From CAZOKO01 sp964580455 (GTDB lineage Bacteria > Desulfobacterota > WTBG01), in contig CAZOKO010000004.1 in assembly GCA_964580455.1 (NCBI GenBank), positions 1 through 47,556 on the forward strand: a DNA stretch of 47,556 nucleotides, given 5' to 3'. Under the pieces are notes generated by a model, which did not search any database, was not told the origin of the DNA, and saw nothing but the letters and a program-made list of their open reading frames with translations. The position numbers and the translations under genes were made by a program. Positions 35,445-43,932 of the stretch are shown piece after piece; the stretch's first letter is position 1; each line of letters starts with the position of its first letter.

Positions 35445-36785
35445 TCAACCTCCTTCTTGAGAAGGAGGTTTTACTCCGCTTTGACGTAACTTTTCTAATA
35501 CCCCCGGAAGGATCTCAAAAACATCTCCCACAATGCCTAAATGGGAAACCTCAAAGATGGGAGCAGTTTTATCCTTATTGATAGCTATAATATAATCGGC
35601 ATCCTGCATGCCCACCAGATGCTGGATGGCACCAGATATTGCACAGGCAATATAAAGTTTGGGTCTAACAGTTTTTCCGGTTTGCCCTACCTGCCGTTCA
35701 TGAGGCATCCATCCCGCATCAATCGCACTGCGCGAAGCACCAACAACCCCCCCTAAAAGATCCGCCATGTCCTGCAGCATCTTAAAATTTTCCTGGCCCA
35801 GCATGCCCCGTCCCCCGCTTACAATAACATTGGCTGCGGCAATGTTAATAGACCCCTCGGTAAGAAGGGACTTTATCTCTAATACCTTGGTTGCAATCTC
35901 ATTCTCTGGTAGATGAAAAGATTCTGTGATCAACTCACCTTTTTTGCCAGGTTGAAACTCCGGTTTGGGCATCACATGCGGCCTTACGGAAGCCATTTGA
36001 GGACGGGCGGTTTCAGTCAGGATAGTTGCCATGATATTACCACCAAAGGCAGGACGGGTCTGCTCTAAAAGACGCATTTTCTTGTCGATAGTAAGTCCGG
36101 TGCAATCAGCAGTTAGACCTGTTTTAAGGGCGGTTGCTACTGCCCCTGCAAGGTCCCTTCCCAGACCGGTCGCCCCCATGAGAACGATTTCCGGTTTGTG
36201 TTTGTTGATTAGAGAAAGAGAACCATTAAGGTAGGTCGGTGTTCGATAGTTGTGGAGTAAAGGATCGTCGATAAGGTAAACCTTATCGGCATCGTAGCCA
36301 AAAGCCTCATCTGCCAGTGCTTTAACCTCAGATCCCAGTACAAAAGCAGCAAGCTCGACACCTAAATCATTTGCCAAAGTTCTCCCGACACCCAGGAGTT
36401 CCCACGATACCGGATGAGCCTTCCCATTATTCTGCTCAACGAATACCCATACCCCTTTCCAGGCTTTAACATCAGTTTTGGCTTCCTCTGCCCCCGTTTC
36501 CTCTTCTTCTTCCTCTTCCACAACACCTCCAGCTTCCAGCTCAGCAAGGAGCTTTTCCTCCTCGGGAGTAAGGAACATCTCCAGCGCATCTGAAGGACAC
36601 ACTTTAACGCATTTACGGCAGCCGATGCATTTTTCAATACTGATAATTGGTTCTTCCTTATCATTCATTTCAATGGCATCGGAGGGACATGATGTCTGAC
36701 AGCGGGCACCGCATGCGATGCACTTGCCAGCGATAAGTCTGGCTTTCCCTCGGGGCTTCTTTTTCTTTTTAGGCTTCTCTCCCAT
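35445..36785 (-). CDS. etfA: Electron transfer flavoprotein alpha subunit with N-terminal 2x[4Fe-4S]
   Basis: 446 aa. Residues about 20-70 form a ferredoxin (CIACGARCQTSCP and CIGCRKCVKVCP). The Etf alpha domain follows a Glu-rich linker (VEEEEEEETGAEEAK). FAD-domain motifs near the C-terminus are present (VSGGRGMLGQENF, GASRSAIDAGWMP, GQTGKTVRPKLYIACAISG). EtfA with ferredoxin occurs in anaerobes such as in caffeyl-CoA and lactate systems. The stop codon overlaps a palindrome at 35447-35470. SD AGGAGG. Confidence 0.94.
   Translation of the reverse strand: MGEKPKKKKKPRGKARLIAGKCIACGARCQTSCPSDAIEMNDKEEPIISIEKCIGCRKCVKVCPSDALEMFLTPEEEKLLAELEAGGVVEEEEEEETGAEEAKTDVKAWKGVWVFVEQNNGKAHPVSWELLGVGRTLANDLGVELAAFVLGSEVKALADEAFGYDADKVYLIDDPLLHNYRTPTYLNGSLSLINKHKPEIVLMGATGLGRDLAGAVATALKTGLTADCTGLTIDKKMRLLEQTRPAFGGNIMATILTETARPQMASVRPHVMPKPEFQPGKKGELITESFHLPENEIATKVLEIKSLLTEGSINIAAANVIVSGGRGMLGQENFKMLQDMADLLGGVVGASRSAIDAGWMPHERQVGQTGKTVRPKLYIACAISGAIQHLVGMQDADYIIAINKDKTAPIFEVSHLGIVGDVFEILPGVLEKLRQSGVKPPSQEGG
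35447..35470. terminator. 11-bp perfect hairpin at the end of etfA
   Basis: Arms AACCTCCTTCT and AGAAGGAGGTT with a 2-nt centre. On the minus strand it is followed after 11 nt by a run of T (GATTTTTT), so a weak terminator is possible, but the hairpin overlaps the etfA stop and precedes the EMO-like gene. It may instead attenuate or tune the ratio of Etf to the membrane subunit. Confidence 0.35.
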
Positions 36786-36810
36786 TAATCCTCCTATTAT
36801 TGATTATTTT

Positions 36811-36952
36811 GGACGCAGATAAACGCAGATTATTAAGATTTTAAATATTAAGTTGCGGATTGGGCATTAAAAGATGGCTGACAATAAAAAGTTAAAACGC
36901 GTAATACCTTTTTTAAACATTTATCTGCGTTTATCTGCGGAAATCTGCGTCC
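36811..36952. repeat. MITE-like inverted repeat, GGACGCAGATAAACGCAGAT family
   Basis: 142-bp element with left arm GGACGCAGATAAACGCAGAT (36811-36830) and a right arm that reads back as the same words (to 36952). It separates etfB from etfA. A fragment of the same family (CGCAGATTTTCGCAG) is at about 35401-35415. Confidence 0.72.
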
Positions 36953-36956
36953 CATT

Positions 36957-37775
36957 TCAACCTTCAAGAGAGGCGAAATCCCAATCTACGAGCTTGTCAA
37001 TCATAGTTTTGACAGCTTGATTTTTGTTTCCCCCTTCTCCCGGGATAATTTCACCCTTTTCCCTCTCCGGGGCGAAAATTTTTCTGACCTGAGTGGGAGA
37101 ACCCTGCAATCCGATGGTTTTGGTATCCAGTTTCAAAACATTATTAGTCCACACAGGCAACTCTGTATCTATCGCATCCAGCCTGCCAGGCACGGTGGGA
37201 TAGCGCGGAAGGTTAATCTCCCGTTCTACCGTTAACATGACAGGCAGAGTGGATTCTACGATTTCATGATGCTCCTCCAGCCTGCGCTGTACTCTAATAG
37301 TTTTGTTTTTTTGATCAATCTCTATGATTTTGTCAACCAGCGTAAGCTGAGAAAAGCCCAGGCGGGATGCTATTCCAGGACCTACCTGTGCTGTATCTCC
37401 GTCGATGGTTTGTTTACCACAGATGACAAGGTCAACCGCTTCTTTTTCGCCAAGTTTTGCAATAGATTCCGTCAATACACGGCTGGTTGCCAGGGTATCC
37501 GCACCTCCGAACGCTCTGTCGCTCAGGAGGATACCATCATCAACTCCCAGTGCAATAGCCTTTCGCAAAACGCTTTCTGCCGCCGGTGGTCCCATCGAAA
37601 CAGCGGTGATGCGTGCTCCATATCTGTCTTTCAACCTTAAAGCCTCTTCCACAGCATGTGTATCAAAGGGATTGGTGATAAACGGGACCCCCTCTCTGAC
37701 CAGCGTATTGGTTGCGGGGTCAATTTTGACCTGGGTAGTATCAGGAACCATTTTTACACAGACAACGATATACAT
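36957..37775 (-). CDS. etfB: Electron transfer flavoprotein beta subunit
   Basis: 272 aa. EtfB signatures: VCVKMVPDTTQVKIDP at the N-terminus, NPFDTHAVEEALRLKD, ICGKQTIDGDTAQVGPGIA (AMP/FAD site) and EREINLPRYPTVPG. SD AAGGAG before ATG. It lies 171 bp upstream of etfA, the gap being an inverted-repeat element. With EtfA it takes electrons from an acyl-CoA or hydroxyacid dehydrogenase not seen here. Confidence 0.94.
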   Translation of the reverse strand: MYIVVCVKMVPDTTQVKIDPATNTLVREGVPFITNPFDTHAVEEALRLKDRYGARITAVSMGPPAAESVLRKAIALGVDDGILLSDRAFGGADTLATSRVLTESIAKLGEKEAVDLVICGKQTIDGDTAQVGPGIASRLGFSQLTLVDKIIEIDQKNKTIRVQRRLEEHHEIVESTLPVMLTVEREINLPRYPTVPGRLDAIDTELPVWTNNVLKLDTKTIGLQGSPTQVRKIFAPEREKGEIIPGEGGNKNQAVKTMIDKLVDWDFASLEG

Positions 37776-37818
37776 AAAAAACTCCTTAAAAAAGTTAGAA
37801 CTTCAAAAACGCCGTATA

Positions 37819-37848
37819 TTAATAATATATTTATGTTTTCAATGTCAA
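37819..37848 (-). promoter_or_regulatory. Possible etfB promoter
   Basis: Minus strand: TTGACA (37848-37843), 18-bp spacer, TATTAA (37824-37819) in AT-rich DNA, then about 40 nt to the etfB start with its SD. Confidence 0.45.
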
Positions 37849-37890
37849 TAGCAAAGTGAAAAAATTAAACCGCAAAGTTTACCCCGTTCC

Positions 37891-38130
37891 CTAACCCCTT
37901 TTTCTGTTTCCTTTCGTAACTACCTTCAAGCTTCCCCTTCGCTTCAATTTATCCTTTTGTATCTGAAGTGTCCTTCTCCCTTGAAGCATGCTCCTCAATA
38001 TTTGCAATGATTCTTTAAGATTATCCAATTGGTGTATTGCCTCATCAATATCCCCGGTGGTATTAAGGCTCCCGACCATCTGAGTAATCTCCTTATAGGT
38101 CATATTTTTAAAATTCATTCTTCTCTCCAT
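37891..38130 (-). CDS. Small helical hypothetical protein
   Basis: 79 aa, not recognised. The middle is helical with a heptad-like look (DEAIHQLDNLKESLQILRSML), and the C-terminus is very basic (KDKLKRRGSLKVVTKGNRKRG). GGAG precedes the second ATG (at 38115). It starts 14 bp after the pseudogene on the same strand. Confidence 0.45.
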   Translation of the reverse strand: MERRMNFKNMTYKEITQMVGSLNTTGDIDEAIHQLDNLKESLQILRSMLQGRRTLQIQKDKLKRRGSLKVVTKGNRKRG

Positions 38131-38144
38131 TTTATACCTTTTAG

Positions 38145-38567
38145 CTACTTCCTTTTTTCTTCCTGTATCATAAGCTTGAGGTAAGGAAGAAGTTCTTCTA
38201 AAATTGTTGCGGCAACGTGTTTGAGAATGGGATTAGACTGAAAGAGAGAGGAAATTTCAGGTGCATGTTGGTAATAAAATTGAATGCTTTCTTTTCCCGG
38301 GGGAGTCTGAGCGAGAACAAGGTTTCTGAACTGCCTTAAAAGGTTTTAAGACTCCTTTTCAGCTAAGATGTCTGTTAAAGGGCAGGCCTGGATAATCTTT
38401 CCATAAACATCCTGTCCATTTTCTTCATTTCGCACATCTGACCAGACGACCAGAAAATTCCCATTGGTAGAATTAAAAACGACGGAAGACATTAACTGGG
38501 AGCCTATTGACCCTGTGCATATGGGGAATTCTTCTCCCAGGGGCAAGACCTTATAAATTATACCTAT
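38145..38567 (-). pseudogene. Truncated beta-propeller-like repeat protein with CFIATAAYG-like tail
   Basis: In one frame from about 38567 the minus strand encodes a secreted-repeat module (PLGEEFPICTGSIGSQLMSS, then SVVFNSTNGNFLVVWSDVRN, GQDVYGKIIQ). CPLTDILAEKES then ends at TAA (38348-38346). The same frame continues after the stop with LLRQFRNLVLAQTPPGKES and IQFYYQHAPEISSLFQSNP to TAG at 38145. That tail is the family seen on the rhodanese at 11263. The N-terminus is missing and one stop interrupts the tail junction, so it is a remnant. Confidence 0.72.
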
Positions 38568-38645
38568 CTATCGTTTCGATGGCAAGCATTTTCAGCCAGG
38601 TCTTTCACCCTTCTCTTATTGGTAACTTTCGCGGCTTTTTTTTCG
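38568..38645. other. Short gap between pseudogene and radical SAM promoter
   Basis: Divergent region between the pseudogene and the radical SAM gene; no motif beyond the promoter noted separately. Confidence 0.3.
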
Positions 38646-38675
38646 TTGACTTTAAGCAGATTCTCATTTTATATT
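38646..38675 (+). promoter_or_regulatory. Possible promoter of the radical SAM gene
   Basis: TTGACT (38646-38651), 18-bp spacer, TATATT (38670-38675); the ATG follows at 38700 with little room for a SD. Confidence 0.35.
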
Positions 38676-38699
38676 CCTTAAAAACTTGGACTAAAGACT

Positions 38700-39602
38700 A
38701 TGAACGCAAGATTTTTAGAGATTGAGATTACGGGTAAATGCCATCATCATTGCCTCCACTGTTATGGGTCATTTCCCAAGAAAGGGGAATTGTCTAAGAT
38801 TAAAGTGATGCAGATACTTGATGAGGCACATGATCACTTTGACGCTATTATTTTTTCTGGTGGCGAACCGTTTCTCCATCCTGATTTGATTGAATTGACT
38901 CACCATGCAAAAGACTTTGTAGTATTCATTACCACCGCTGGTTATTCCATAAGTAGAGAGCAGATCGAAGCGTTACCTGGCAATGTGGTATTAGTTTTTG
39001 GTCTGGACGGGATTGGTGAGGTTCATGACAGCTACCGGGGAAAGACCGATGCTTATAAACAGCTCTTACATTCCATTGAACAAGCACAAGACAGACCTAA
39101 GGAAATCATTGTTACTCTCTGGAAAGGTGTTCTCCCTCAGATAGATGAAATCATCGAACTGGCTGAAAAACACAGGGCGCTTCTCCACTTTAACGCATTA
39201 ATTCCCATAGGAAGGGCTAAAAACAACTTTAAGATTTTGCTTAATCGAGAAGAAAATGAAGAGGTCTATGAAAAACTAAAAGGTCTAAGAGTAAACCGTG
39301 AAGCCTTTCTGGTAACAGACCTTCATAAAGTTACAGAAAAAGATCTGGAGGGCATTGATCTATTTTGCAAAGGGAGGTACTCTATAAATCCTTCTGGAGA
39401 GGTAAGACCCTGTGAATTTCACCCCAGTGTGCTGGGTAATATATTTAAAGAGTCCTTAAGCGCAATAATCGAGAGAGCAAGAAAAACGTATTTCATTAAG
39501 TCACGGAAAGAAGGTTTTAAAAAACAGGTGAGGCTAGATTTAAGGAATCCCTTTGACTATCATACCGAGATATGTCATGCCCTAGCATTAAAAACATTGT
39601 GA
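38700..39602 (+). CDS. Radical SAM protein with SPASM-like C-terminus
   Basis: 300 aa. The radical SAM motif is CHHHCLHC (C-x3-C-x2-C, about residues 14-21), with GGEP (FSGGEPFLHPDL) near 54-65. A C-terminal Cys cluster (CKGRYSINPSGEVRPCEFHPSVLGNIF) is a short SPASM-like region. Such proteins modify peptides or make cofactors; substrate unknown. It is followed by a YkgJ-type gene on the same strand after 71 bp. There is no strong SD. Confidence 0.85.
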   Translation: MNARFLEIEITGKCHHHCLHCYGSFPKKGELSKIKVMQILDEAHDHFDAIIFSGGEPFLHPDLIELTHHAKDFVVFITTAGYSISREQIEALPGNVVLVFGLDGIGEVHDSYRGKTDAYKQLLHSIEQAQDRPKEIIVTLWKGVLPQIDEIIELAEKHRALLHFNALIPIGRAKNNFKILLNREENEEVYEKLKGLRVNREAFLVTDLHKVTEKDLEGIDLFCKGRYSINPSGEVRPCEFHPSVLGNIFKESLSAIIERARKTYFIKSRKEGFKKQVRLDLRNPFDYHTEICHALALKTL

Positions 39603-39656
39603 ATTAAGGAATTGGGGAATTGAATTAATTCCTAAGTGCCTGAATTCCTAAATTTT
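39601..39656. repeat. Inverted repeat of the GGAATT/AATTCC type
   Basis: Words GAATTAAGGAATTGGGGAAT and CCTGAATTCCTAAATT pair imperfectly. It lies between the radical SAM and YkgJ-like genes. Confidence 0.5.
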
Positions 39657-39673
39657 ACTTGAGCGGAGGAACG

Positions 39674-40030
39674 GTGGGTAATATCTGTAAGAAGTGCGAT
39701 GCACTTTGCTGTAAATATTTTGCACTGGAGATTGATAAGCCTACGACTAGAAATGATTTTGAAAACATTCGCTGGTATATCTGTCATCAGAAAACATCTG
39801 TCTTCATTCAAAACGGCAAATGGCATCTAAATGTTAAGAACCGGTGCAAACACCTCGATAGCAACAACCGCTGCAGGATTTATGAGACACGCCCTGCTAT
39901 CTGCCAAAGACTGGATCCTAAGGGGTGCGAGTACCATGATCAAAACGCTGTAAGGGAAATTAAGACGCTTAAACAACTGGAAAGATACCTGGAAGAACAT
40001 CCTGTAAGGAGGAAGGGGAAAAGGAAGTAA
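39674..40030 (+). CDS. YkgJ-family cysteine-cluster protein
   Basis: 118 aa from GTG 39674, preceded at 4 bases by GGAGG; the in-frame TTG at 39659 lies upstream of that SD. The family pattern is CKKCDALCCKYFALEID, then CKHLDSNNRCRIYETRPAIC. These conserved Cys probably bind Zn or Fe-S. Function is unknown; many YkgJ-like genes lie beside redox or radical SAM genes, as here. Confidence 0.85.
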   Translation: MGNICKKCDALCCKYFALEIDKPTTRNDFENIRWYICHQKTSVFIQNGKWHLNVKNRCKHLDSNNRCRIYETRPAICQRLDPKGCEYHDQNAVREIKTLKQLERYLEEHPVRRKGKRK

Positions 40031-40143
40031 ACTCTAAATCCGAAGCTCGAAACAAATTCAAATGCTCAAAGCATAAAATCCAAAACAAAGGGAATTTGGG
40101 AATCGATGTACTGTTTTTTTGGATACTTCGTGGTTACACTTCT

Positions 40144-41079
40144 TTAACTAATTGCCTCCCGGGGGCAGATGTCTAGGCAGATCCTGCAGCCAGTACAATT
40201 GACAGTATAACAGCTTGCTTTTACCTCGCCTTTTTCTTCTTTCAATTCTAATGCACCACAGGGGCAATTATCGTTACAGCCACCACAGCCCAGACACTTC
40301 TCTTCATCAATCTCAGGATAGTTTCGGCAGCTCTGGCAAAAATCGAAGAACTCCGTTGGCAGAATCAGCTTTTCTTGTAACCAGGTGAGCTCTTTCTCCG
40401 GGGCGATAGGATTACCACACCCTTTACATATCTTAAGGCTTAACTCAGTCTTCCAGTTCTGCATCATCCGCTGTGGCCCAAGATCTTCTTCTCCCTCAGG
40501 ATAGATGATTTTTGCATCCTCTACATCCTGCACCTTAATTACCTGAGTAGGGCACACGAAAGCGCAGCTTCCACAGCCAATGCAATCCTGAGACGCTTCA
40601 TTGAAGGGGATGGTAACTTTTTTATTGATTCCACTCCCCTCAAAGTCAATGGCATATGCCTGGACAACCTCCGCACAGGTTCTCACACATAATCCACATA
40701 GAATACAGTATTCGTTTTCTAAACTGAATCGAAGAGGGGCAGCCTCTACCCCCACTTCTGCTGCCATTTCTCTTACCTTCTTAGGATTAGGACAGCGGGC
40801 TAAAAGGAGTTCCATTACCATCTGTCTTACTGCCTTTACCCTTTTAGAATCTGTTTTAACCTGCATCCCTTCATGAATCAAGTAATTGCACGAAGTCTCA
40901 AAAGTTGTAAGGTTCCCCTGGATTACCTCAACAGTGCATAACCTGCAGTTGCCCGCAGGTGCCAGTGCTTCGTTATAACAGAGGGTGGGGATGTGAATTC
41001 CATTCTCCCGGGCAACCTCCAGAATAGTCTTTCCTTCTTGAGCCTTAATTTTATTTCCGTTGATGGTCAGCGCTATCAT
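40144..41079 (-). CDS. NuoG-N-terminus/HoxU-like multi-cluster Fe-S protein
   Basis: 311 aa. 2Fe-2S ferredoxin (LCYNEALAPAGNCRLC ... TSCNYL), a degenerate NuoG-type middle segment, 4Fe-4S pairs (CILCGLCVRTC, CIGCGSCAFVCP), then two further motifs (CKGCGNPI; CQSC) and a C-terminal 2x4Fe-4S ferredoxin (CLGCGGCNDNCPCGA, CTGCRICLDICP). There is no molybdopterin domain, so it is a connector subunit. It is the last gene of the operon that starts with PorD. It may be the exit or entry point for ferredoxin or another carrier. Confidence 0.88.
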   Translation of the reverse strand: MIALTINGNKIKAQEGKTILEVARENGIHIPTLCYNEALAPAGNCRLCTVEVIQGNLTTFETSCNYLIHEGMQVKTDSKRVKAVRQMVMELLLARCPNPKKVREMAAEVGVEAAPLRFSLENEYCILCGLCVRTCAEVVQAYAIDFEGSGINKKVTIPFNEASQDCIGCGSCAFVCPTQVIKVQDVEDAKIIYPEGEEDLGPQRMMQNWKTELSLKICKGCGNPIAPEKELTWLQEKLILPTEFFDFCQSCRNYPEIDEEKCLGCGGCNDNCPCGALELKEEKGEVKASCYTVNCTGCRICLDICPREAIS

Positions 41080-41122
41080 CTTCTACTCTTTCCTCCAAGG
41101 TTTATTTATAAGTAATTATATT

Positions 41123-41140
41123 TCTAACGGGGTAAATCTG
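41123..41140 (+). repeat. Fragment of the TCTAACGGGG repeat family
   Basis: TCTAACGGGGTAAATCTG, identical to 9947-9964. It runs on into CGTCC, the end of the other (GCAGAT) family, so the copy looks chimeric. Confidence 0.6.
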
Positions 41141-41144
41141 CGTC

Positions 41145-42848
41145 CTAATTTTTCTTACCCTTAATATAGTCCTTATATTCATTCTTAAAGTGCTTTATGG
41201 TTGACATTACCGCGTTGGGAACAGTCTTTCCCAGGGCACAAAGTGATCCATCAATCATGGGCTGCGACATCCTCTCCAAAAGGGCTAAATCCTCCATTTC
41301 CCCATTGCCCTGACAGATCTCATCAAAGACCTCGCACATTTTCTTAACCCCTTCCCGGCATGTAGTACACTTGCCACAGGTCTCATCTTTGAAAAAGTTA
41401 AGAAAATAATGTGCCAGTTCCACCATGTTGACATCATCATCTATGATGGTGATACCTGAACCCAGAAGAGAGCCCGCCTTATTAAGCTCGTCATAGTTTA
41501 AGGACAGGCTGGCTGACTTTACAGGCAGCACTCCCCCGGAAGGTCCTCCTGTAGTGAATGCCTTAAATTTCTTCCCTTCACTTACCCCTCCGCCCAGCTC
41601 AATGACCTTTTTCAAACTGGTACCAAGAGGCACTTCAATCAAGCAGGGGTTATTAATGCTGCCGTTTAAGGAGATAACCTTGGTACCGGCATTTCCTTTA
41701 GCGCCAATATTGCTAAACCAGTCCCCTCCTTTGACAATAATTACTGGTATGTTAGCCAGGGTTTCTATATTGTTCACCACTGTAGGCTGGTCCCACAAAC
41801 CCTTTTGCACTGGAAAGGGAGGACGTGGCTTAGGCTCTCCATATTTTCCTTCAATCGAGGTGATGAGAGCCGTCTCTTCGCCACAAACATAAGCTCCACC
41901 CCCCTCATCTATTTCTACCTCAAAACTGAAGTCACTTCCTAAAATATTTTTACCTAAAAGTCCATGCTCCTTTGCCTGACGCACTGCTTCTCTAATGTTT
42001 TCCAGAGCAAGGAGATAATTGTTGCTTACATAAATGTAACCCTTTGAGGCCCCCACTGCACGGGCTGCTACCATTATGCCTTCCAGCACACTATGGGGAT
42101 CTCCCTCCAGCATGCTCCTGTGCATACCAATGTCAGGATCCCCTTCACTCCCATTGGCGATCACGTACTTTGTTTCTCCTTTAGCTTCCTGGCAGGCTTT
42201 CCACTTTGCTCCTGTGGGGAATCCTGCTCCACCTCTGCCTCTCAATCCTGAAGCTGTTACCTCTTTAATAATATCTTCAGCAGACATGGCTAAGGCTTTG
42301 GCCAGGGCACTATACCCCCCGCAGGCGATATATTCCTCGATGCTTTTAGGATCGATAACTCCAGAATTTCTTAATACAATCTTTCTCTGCTTTTGATAAA
42401 AGGGGTGCTGATGATACTCAGTTACCTCCTGCAATGATTTGGAAGACTGACCGGACAAGTAGCTTACTTTTTCACCAGTGATGAGTATCTCCTCTTCATC
42501 AGTCCTGTAGAGCAGATGCCCCTCCAGCACCTTCCCTTTTTTAACAGACTCCACCAGTTGTGAAACCTTATCAACAGTCATTGCCCCATAGGTCATTTTG
42601 GGTTTGCCCTTTTGAATCACATCCACCATAGGTTCCTGGTAACACATGCCATTGCAGCCAACCTCAACAATTTCCGCCTTCAGCTTCTGCTTTTTTACCT
42701 CTGCTTCCAGGGCTTCTTTTAATGCTTTGGCTCTTTTTGCCAGCCCGCAGGTAGCTGCTCCTACTTGAATCCTAACTACCGAAGGTAAAAGGGCATTCTT
42801 ACCCTTCTCACGTATTTTTTTGAGGTCACCTTCATTCTTAATTCTCAT
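41145..42848 (-). CDS. NuoF-like FMN/NADH-binding subunit of a Por-associated complex
   Basis: 567 aa from ATG 42848, chosen for GAGGAG at 6 bases; an in-frame start at 42881 lacks one. N-terminal thioredoxin-like 2Fe-2S with three Cys (AATCGLAK ... VGCNGMC). FMN/NADH domain: GRGGAGFPTGAKW, NGSEGDPDIGMHRSM, GGGAYVCGEETAL. SLBB follows, then 4Fe-4S (ETCGKCTTCREG). There is no C-terminal ferredoxin, unlike the formate dehydrogenase copy at 29903. In NGSEGDP the usual NADE is changed at two positions, which may affect FMN or nucleotide contacts. Confidence 0.9.
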   Translation of the reverse strand: MRIKNEGDLKKIREKGKNALLPSVVRIQVGAATCGLAKRAKALKEALEAEVKKQKLKAEIVEVGCNGMCYQEPMVDVIQKGKPKMTYGAMTVDKVSQLVESVKKGKVLEGHLLYRTDEEEILITGEKVSYLSGQSSKSLQEVTEYHQHPFYQKQRKIVLRNSGVIDPKSIEEYIACGGYSALAKALAMSAEDIIKEVTASGLRGRGGAGFPTGAKWKACQEAKGETKYVIANGSEGDPDIGMHRSMLEGDPHSVLEGIMVAARAVGASKGYIYVSNNYLLALENIREAVRQAKEHGLLGKNILGSDFSFEVEIDEGGGAYVCGEETALITSIEGKYGEPKPRPPFPVQKGLWDQPTVVNNIETLANIPVIIVKGGDWFSNIGAKGNAGTKVISLNGSINNPCLIEVPLGTSLKKVIELGGGVSEGKKFKAFTTGGPSGGVLPVKSASLSLNYDELNKAGSLLGSGITIIDDDVNMVELAHYFLNFFKDETCGKCTTCREGVKKMCEVFDEICQGNGEMEDLALLERMSQPMIDGSLCALGKTVPNAVMSTIKHFKNEYKDYIKGKKN

Positions 42849-42876
42849 ATTAACTCCTCTTTTCCTTAAAGACTTT

Positions 42877-43005
42877 ACCACAGATTCACCCCGTTAGATA
42901 CCTACTATAAAGCAGGTGAACTCTGTCAGATATCAACCCTGTTGGGGAAATAACCCTTCCACAAGGTTTGCTATCTAACGGGGGAACTACAGAGGTTCTA
43001 TGGTT
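42877..43005. repeat. Inverted-repeat element, ACCACAG / CCCCGTTAGATA family
   Basis: Perfect 12-bp arms CCCCGTTAGATA (42889-42900) and TATCTAACGGGG (42972-42983), inside ACCACAG (42877-42883) and TCTATGGTTT at the far end. It fills the gap between the NuoE-fusion and NuoF-like genes. Confidence 0.72.
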
Positions 43006-43012
43006 TAATAAC

Positions 43013-43912
43013 CTAGAATCTAGTAATCTTCTCCTTCACCCAATTGCTATCACCACACTCCTCATTTACCATCGCCATGGGCTCTGTCCCGCAGCACCCC
43101 AGACATCTTACCTTCTCCAGAGTGAAACGGCTATCTGAACTTCCTTTTAATTCTTCATAGAGCTTACCGGATTGTTTTAAATGACAGGCCATACCATTAC
43201 ATACCTTAACCACATGTTTTCCCTTTGGCGTAAGGCTGAAAGCCTGATAAGAGGTGGCAACCCGATAAGCCGTGCTTAAAGGAACGTTCAAATACTCACT
43301 CACTTTATCTATTGCCTCTTCAGGAAGATGGCCATACTCCTTCTGCAACTCATGGAATATAGAAACGAGTTCTTCCTGCCTCTTCTGATGTCTTAACAGT
43401 ATATCATCTGCCATACTCAAGTCTATACCTGTACCTGCGGCCAGAACTTTCATAATCTGACTCATGTAAGGCTCTGGTGGCTTCATCTCCTGGATGGCAT
43501 CAATCACCAGGCTTTCAGTAACCACACCACTTGGTCCCGCCTTGGTCTTTACAAAGTCTAAAAATTTGGGTTTAACAGCCCCCCTTAACATCTCAGGGAT
43601 AACCTCCATTATTTTATCTACCAGTTTCTCGCTATCACCTTCCCAGGTGAGCTGACTTGGCTCAGCCGCTTTAGCCTCAGGCGCTGCTTCTGATAATCCC
43701 AGGGCACCCATAATCATACTCTTCTGCGGTTCAGGCAAATCCTCCTTAACCATCTTTTCGATCACTTCAACTGTTACCGCTGAACCTGCTGCTTTCTTTT
43801 CTATCATGCTTATGAGCTGTGGTTTTACCGCATCTCTCATAGGCTCAGGTACTGCTTCTATAATTTTATCAAAGGCTGCCTGAGCCTTCTTATCCCAGTT
43901 TGATAAAGCCAT
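43013..43912 (-). CDS. NuoE-like protein with two N-terminal PCP_red-like repeats
   Basis: 299 aa. Repeats of about 70 residues at 6-70 and 87-155, each of the pattern W-(x)n-I-P-x2-R-x2-V/K-P, resemble the PCP_red domain. A NuoE domain follows from about 165, with CNGMACHLKQ (C-x4-C) and CLGCCGTEP (C-x3-C) for the 2Fe-2S cluster. A normal NuoE is about 150-170 aa, so the N-terminal half is extra. The same PCP_red-like domain starts the siroheme protein at 8306. SD AAGGAGG. It lies between the PorB-like and NuoF-like genes. Confidence 0.88.
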   Translation of the reverse strand: MALSNWDKKAQAAFDKIIEAVPEPMRDAVKPQLISMIEKKAAGSAVTVEVIEKMVKEDLPEPQKSMIMGALGLSEAAPEAKAAEPSQLTWEGDSEKLVDKIMEVIPEMLRGAVKPKFLDFVKTKAGPSGVVTESLVIDAIQEMKPPEPYMSQIMKVLAAGTGIDLSMADDILLRHQKRQEELVSIFHELQKEYGHLPEEAIDKVSEYLNVPLSTAYRVATSYQAFSLTPKGKHVVKVCNGMACHLKQSGKLYEELKGSSDSRFTLEKVRCLGCCGTEPMAMVNEECGDSNWVKEKITRF

Positions 43913-43932
43913 CTTTTCCTCCTTACACTTTC

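Noticed and set aside
38700..39602. Pyrroloquinoline-quinone or mycofactocin type maturase
   Set aside because: No matching precursor or partner genes in the window; only general radical SAM/SPASM assignment is supported.
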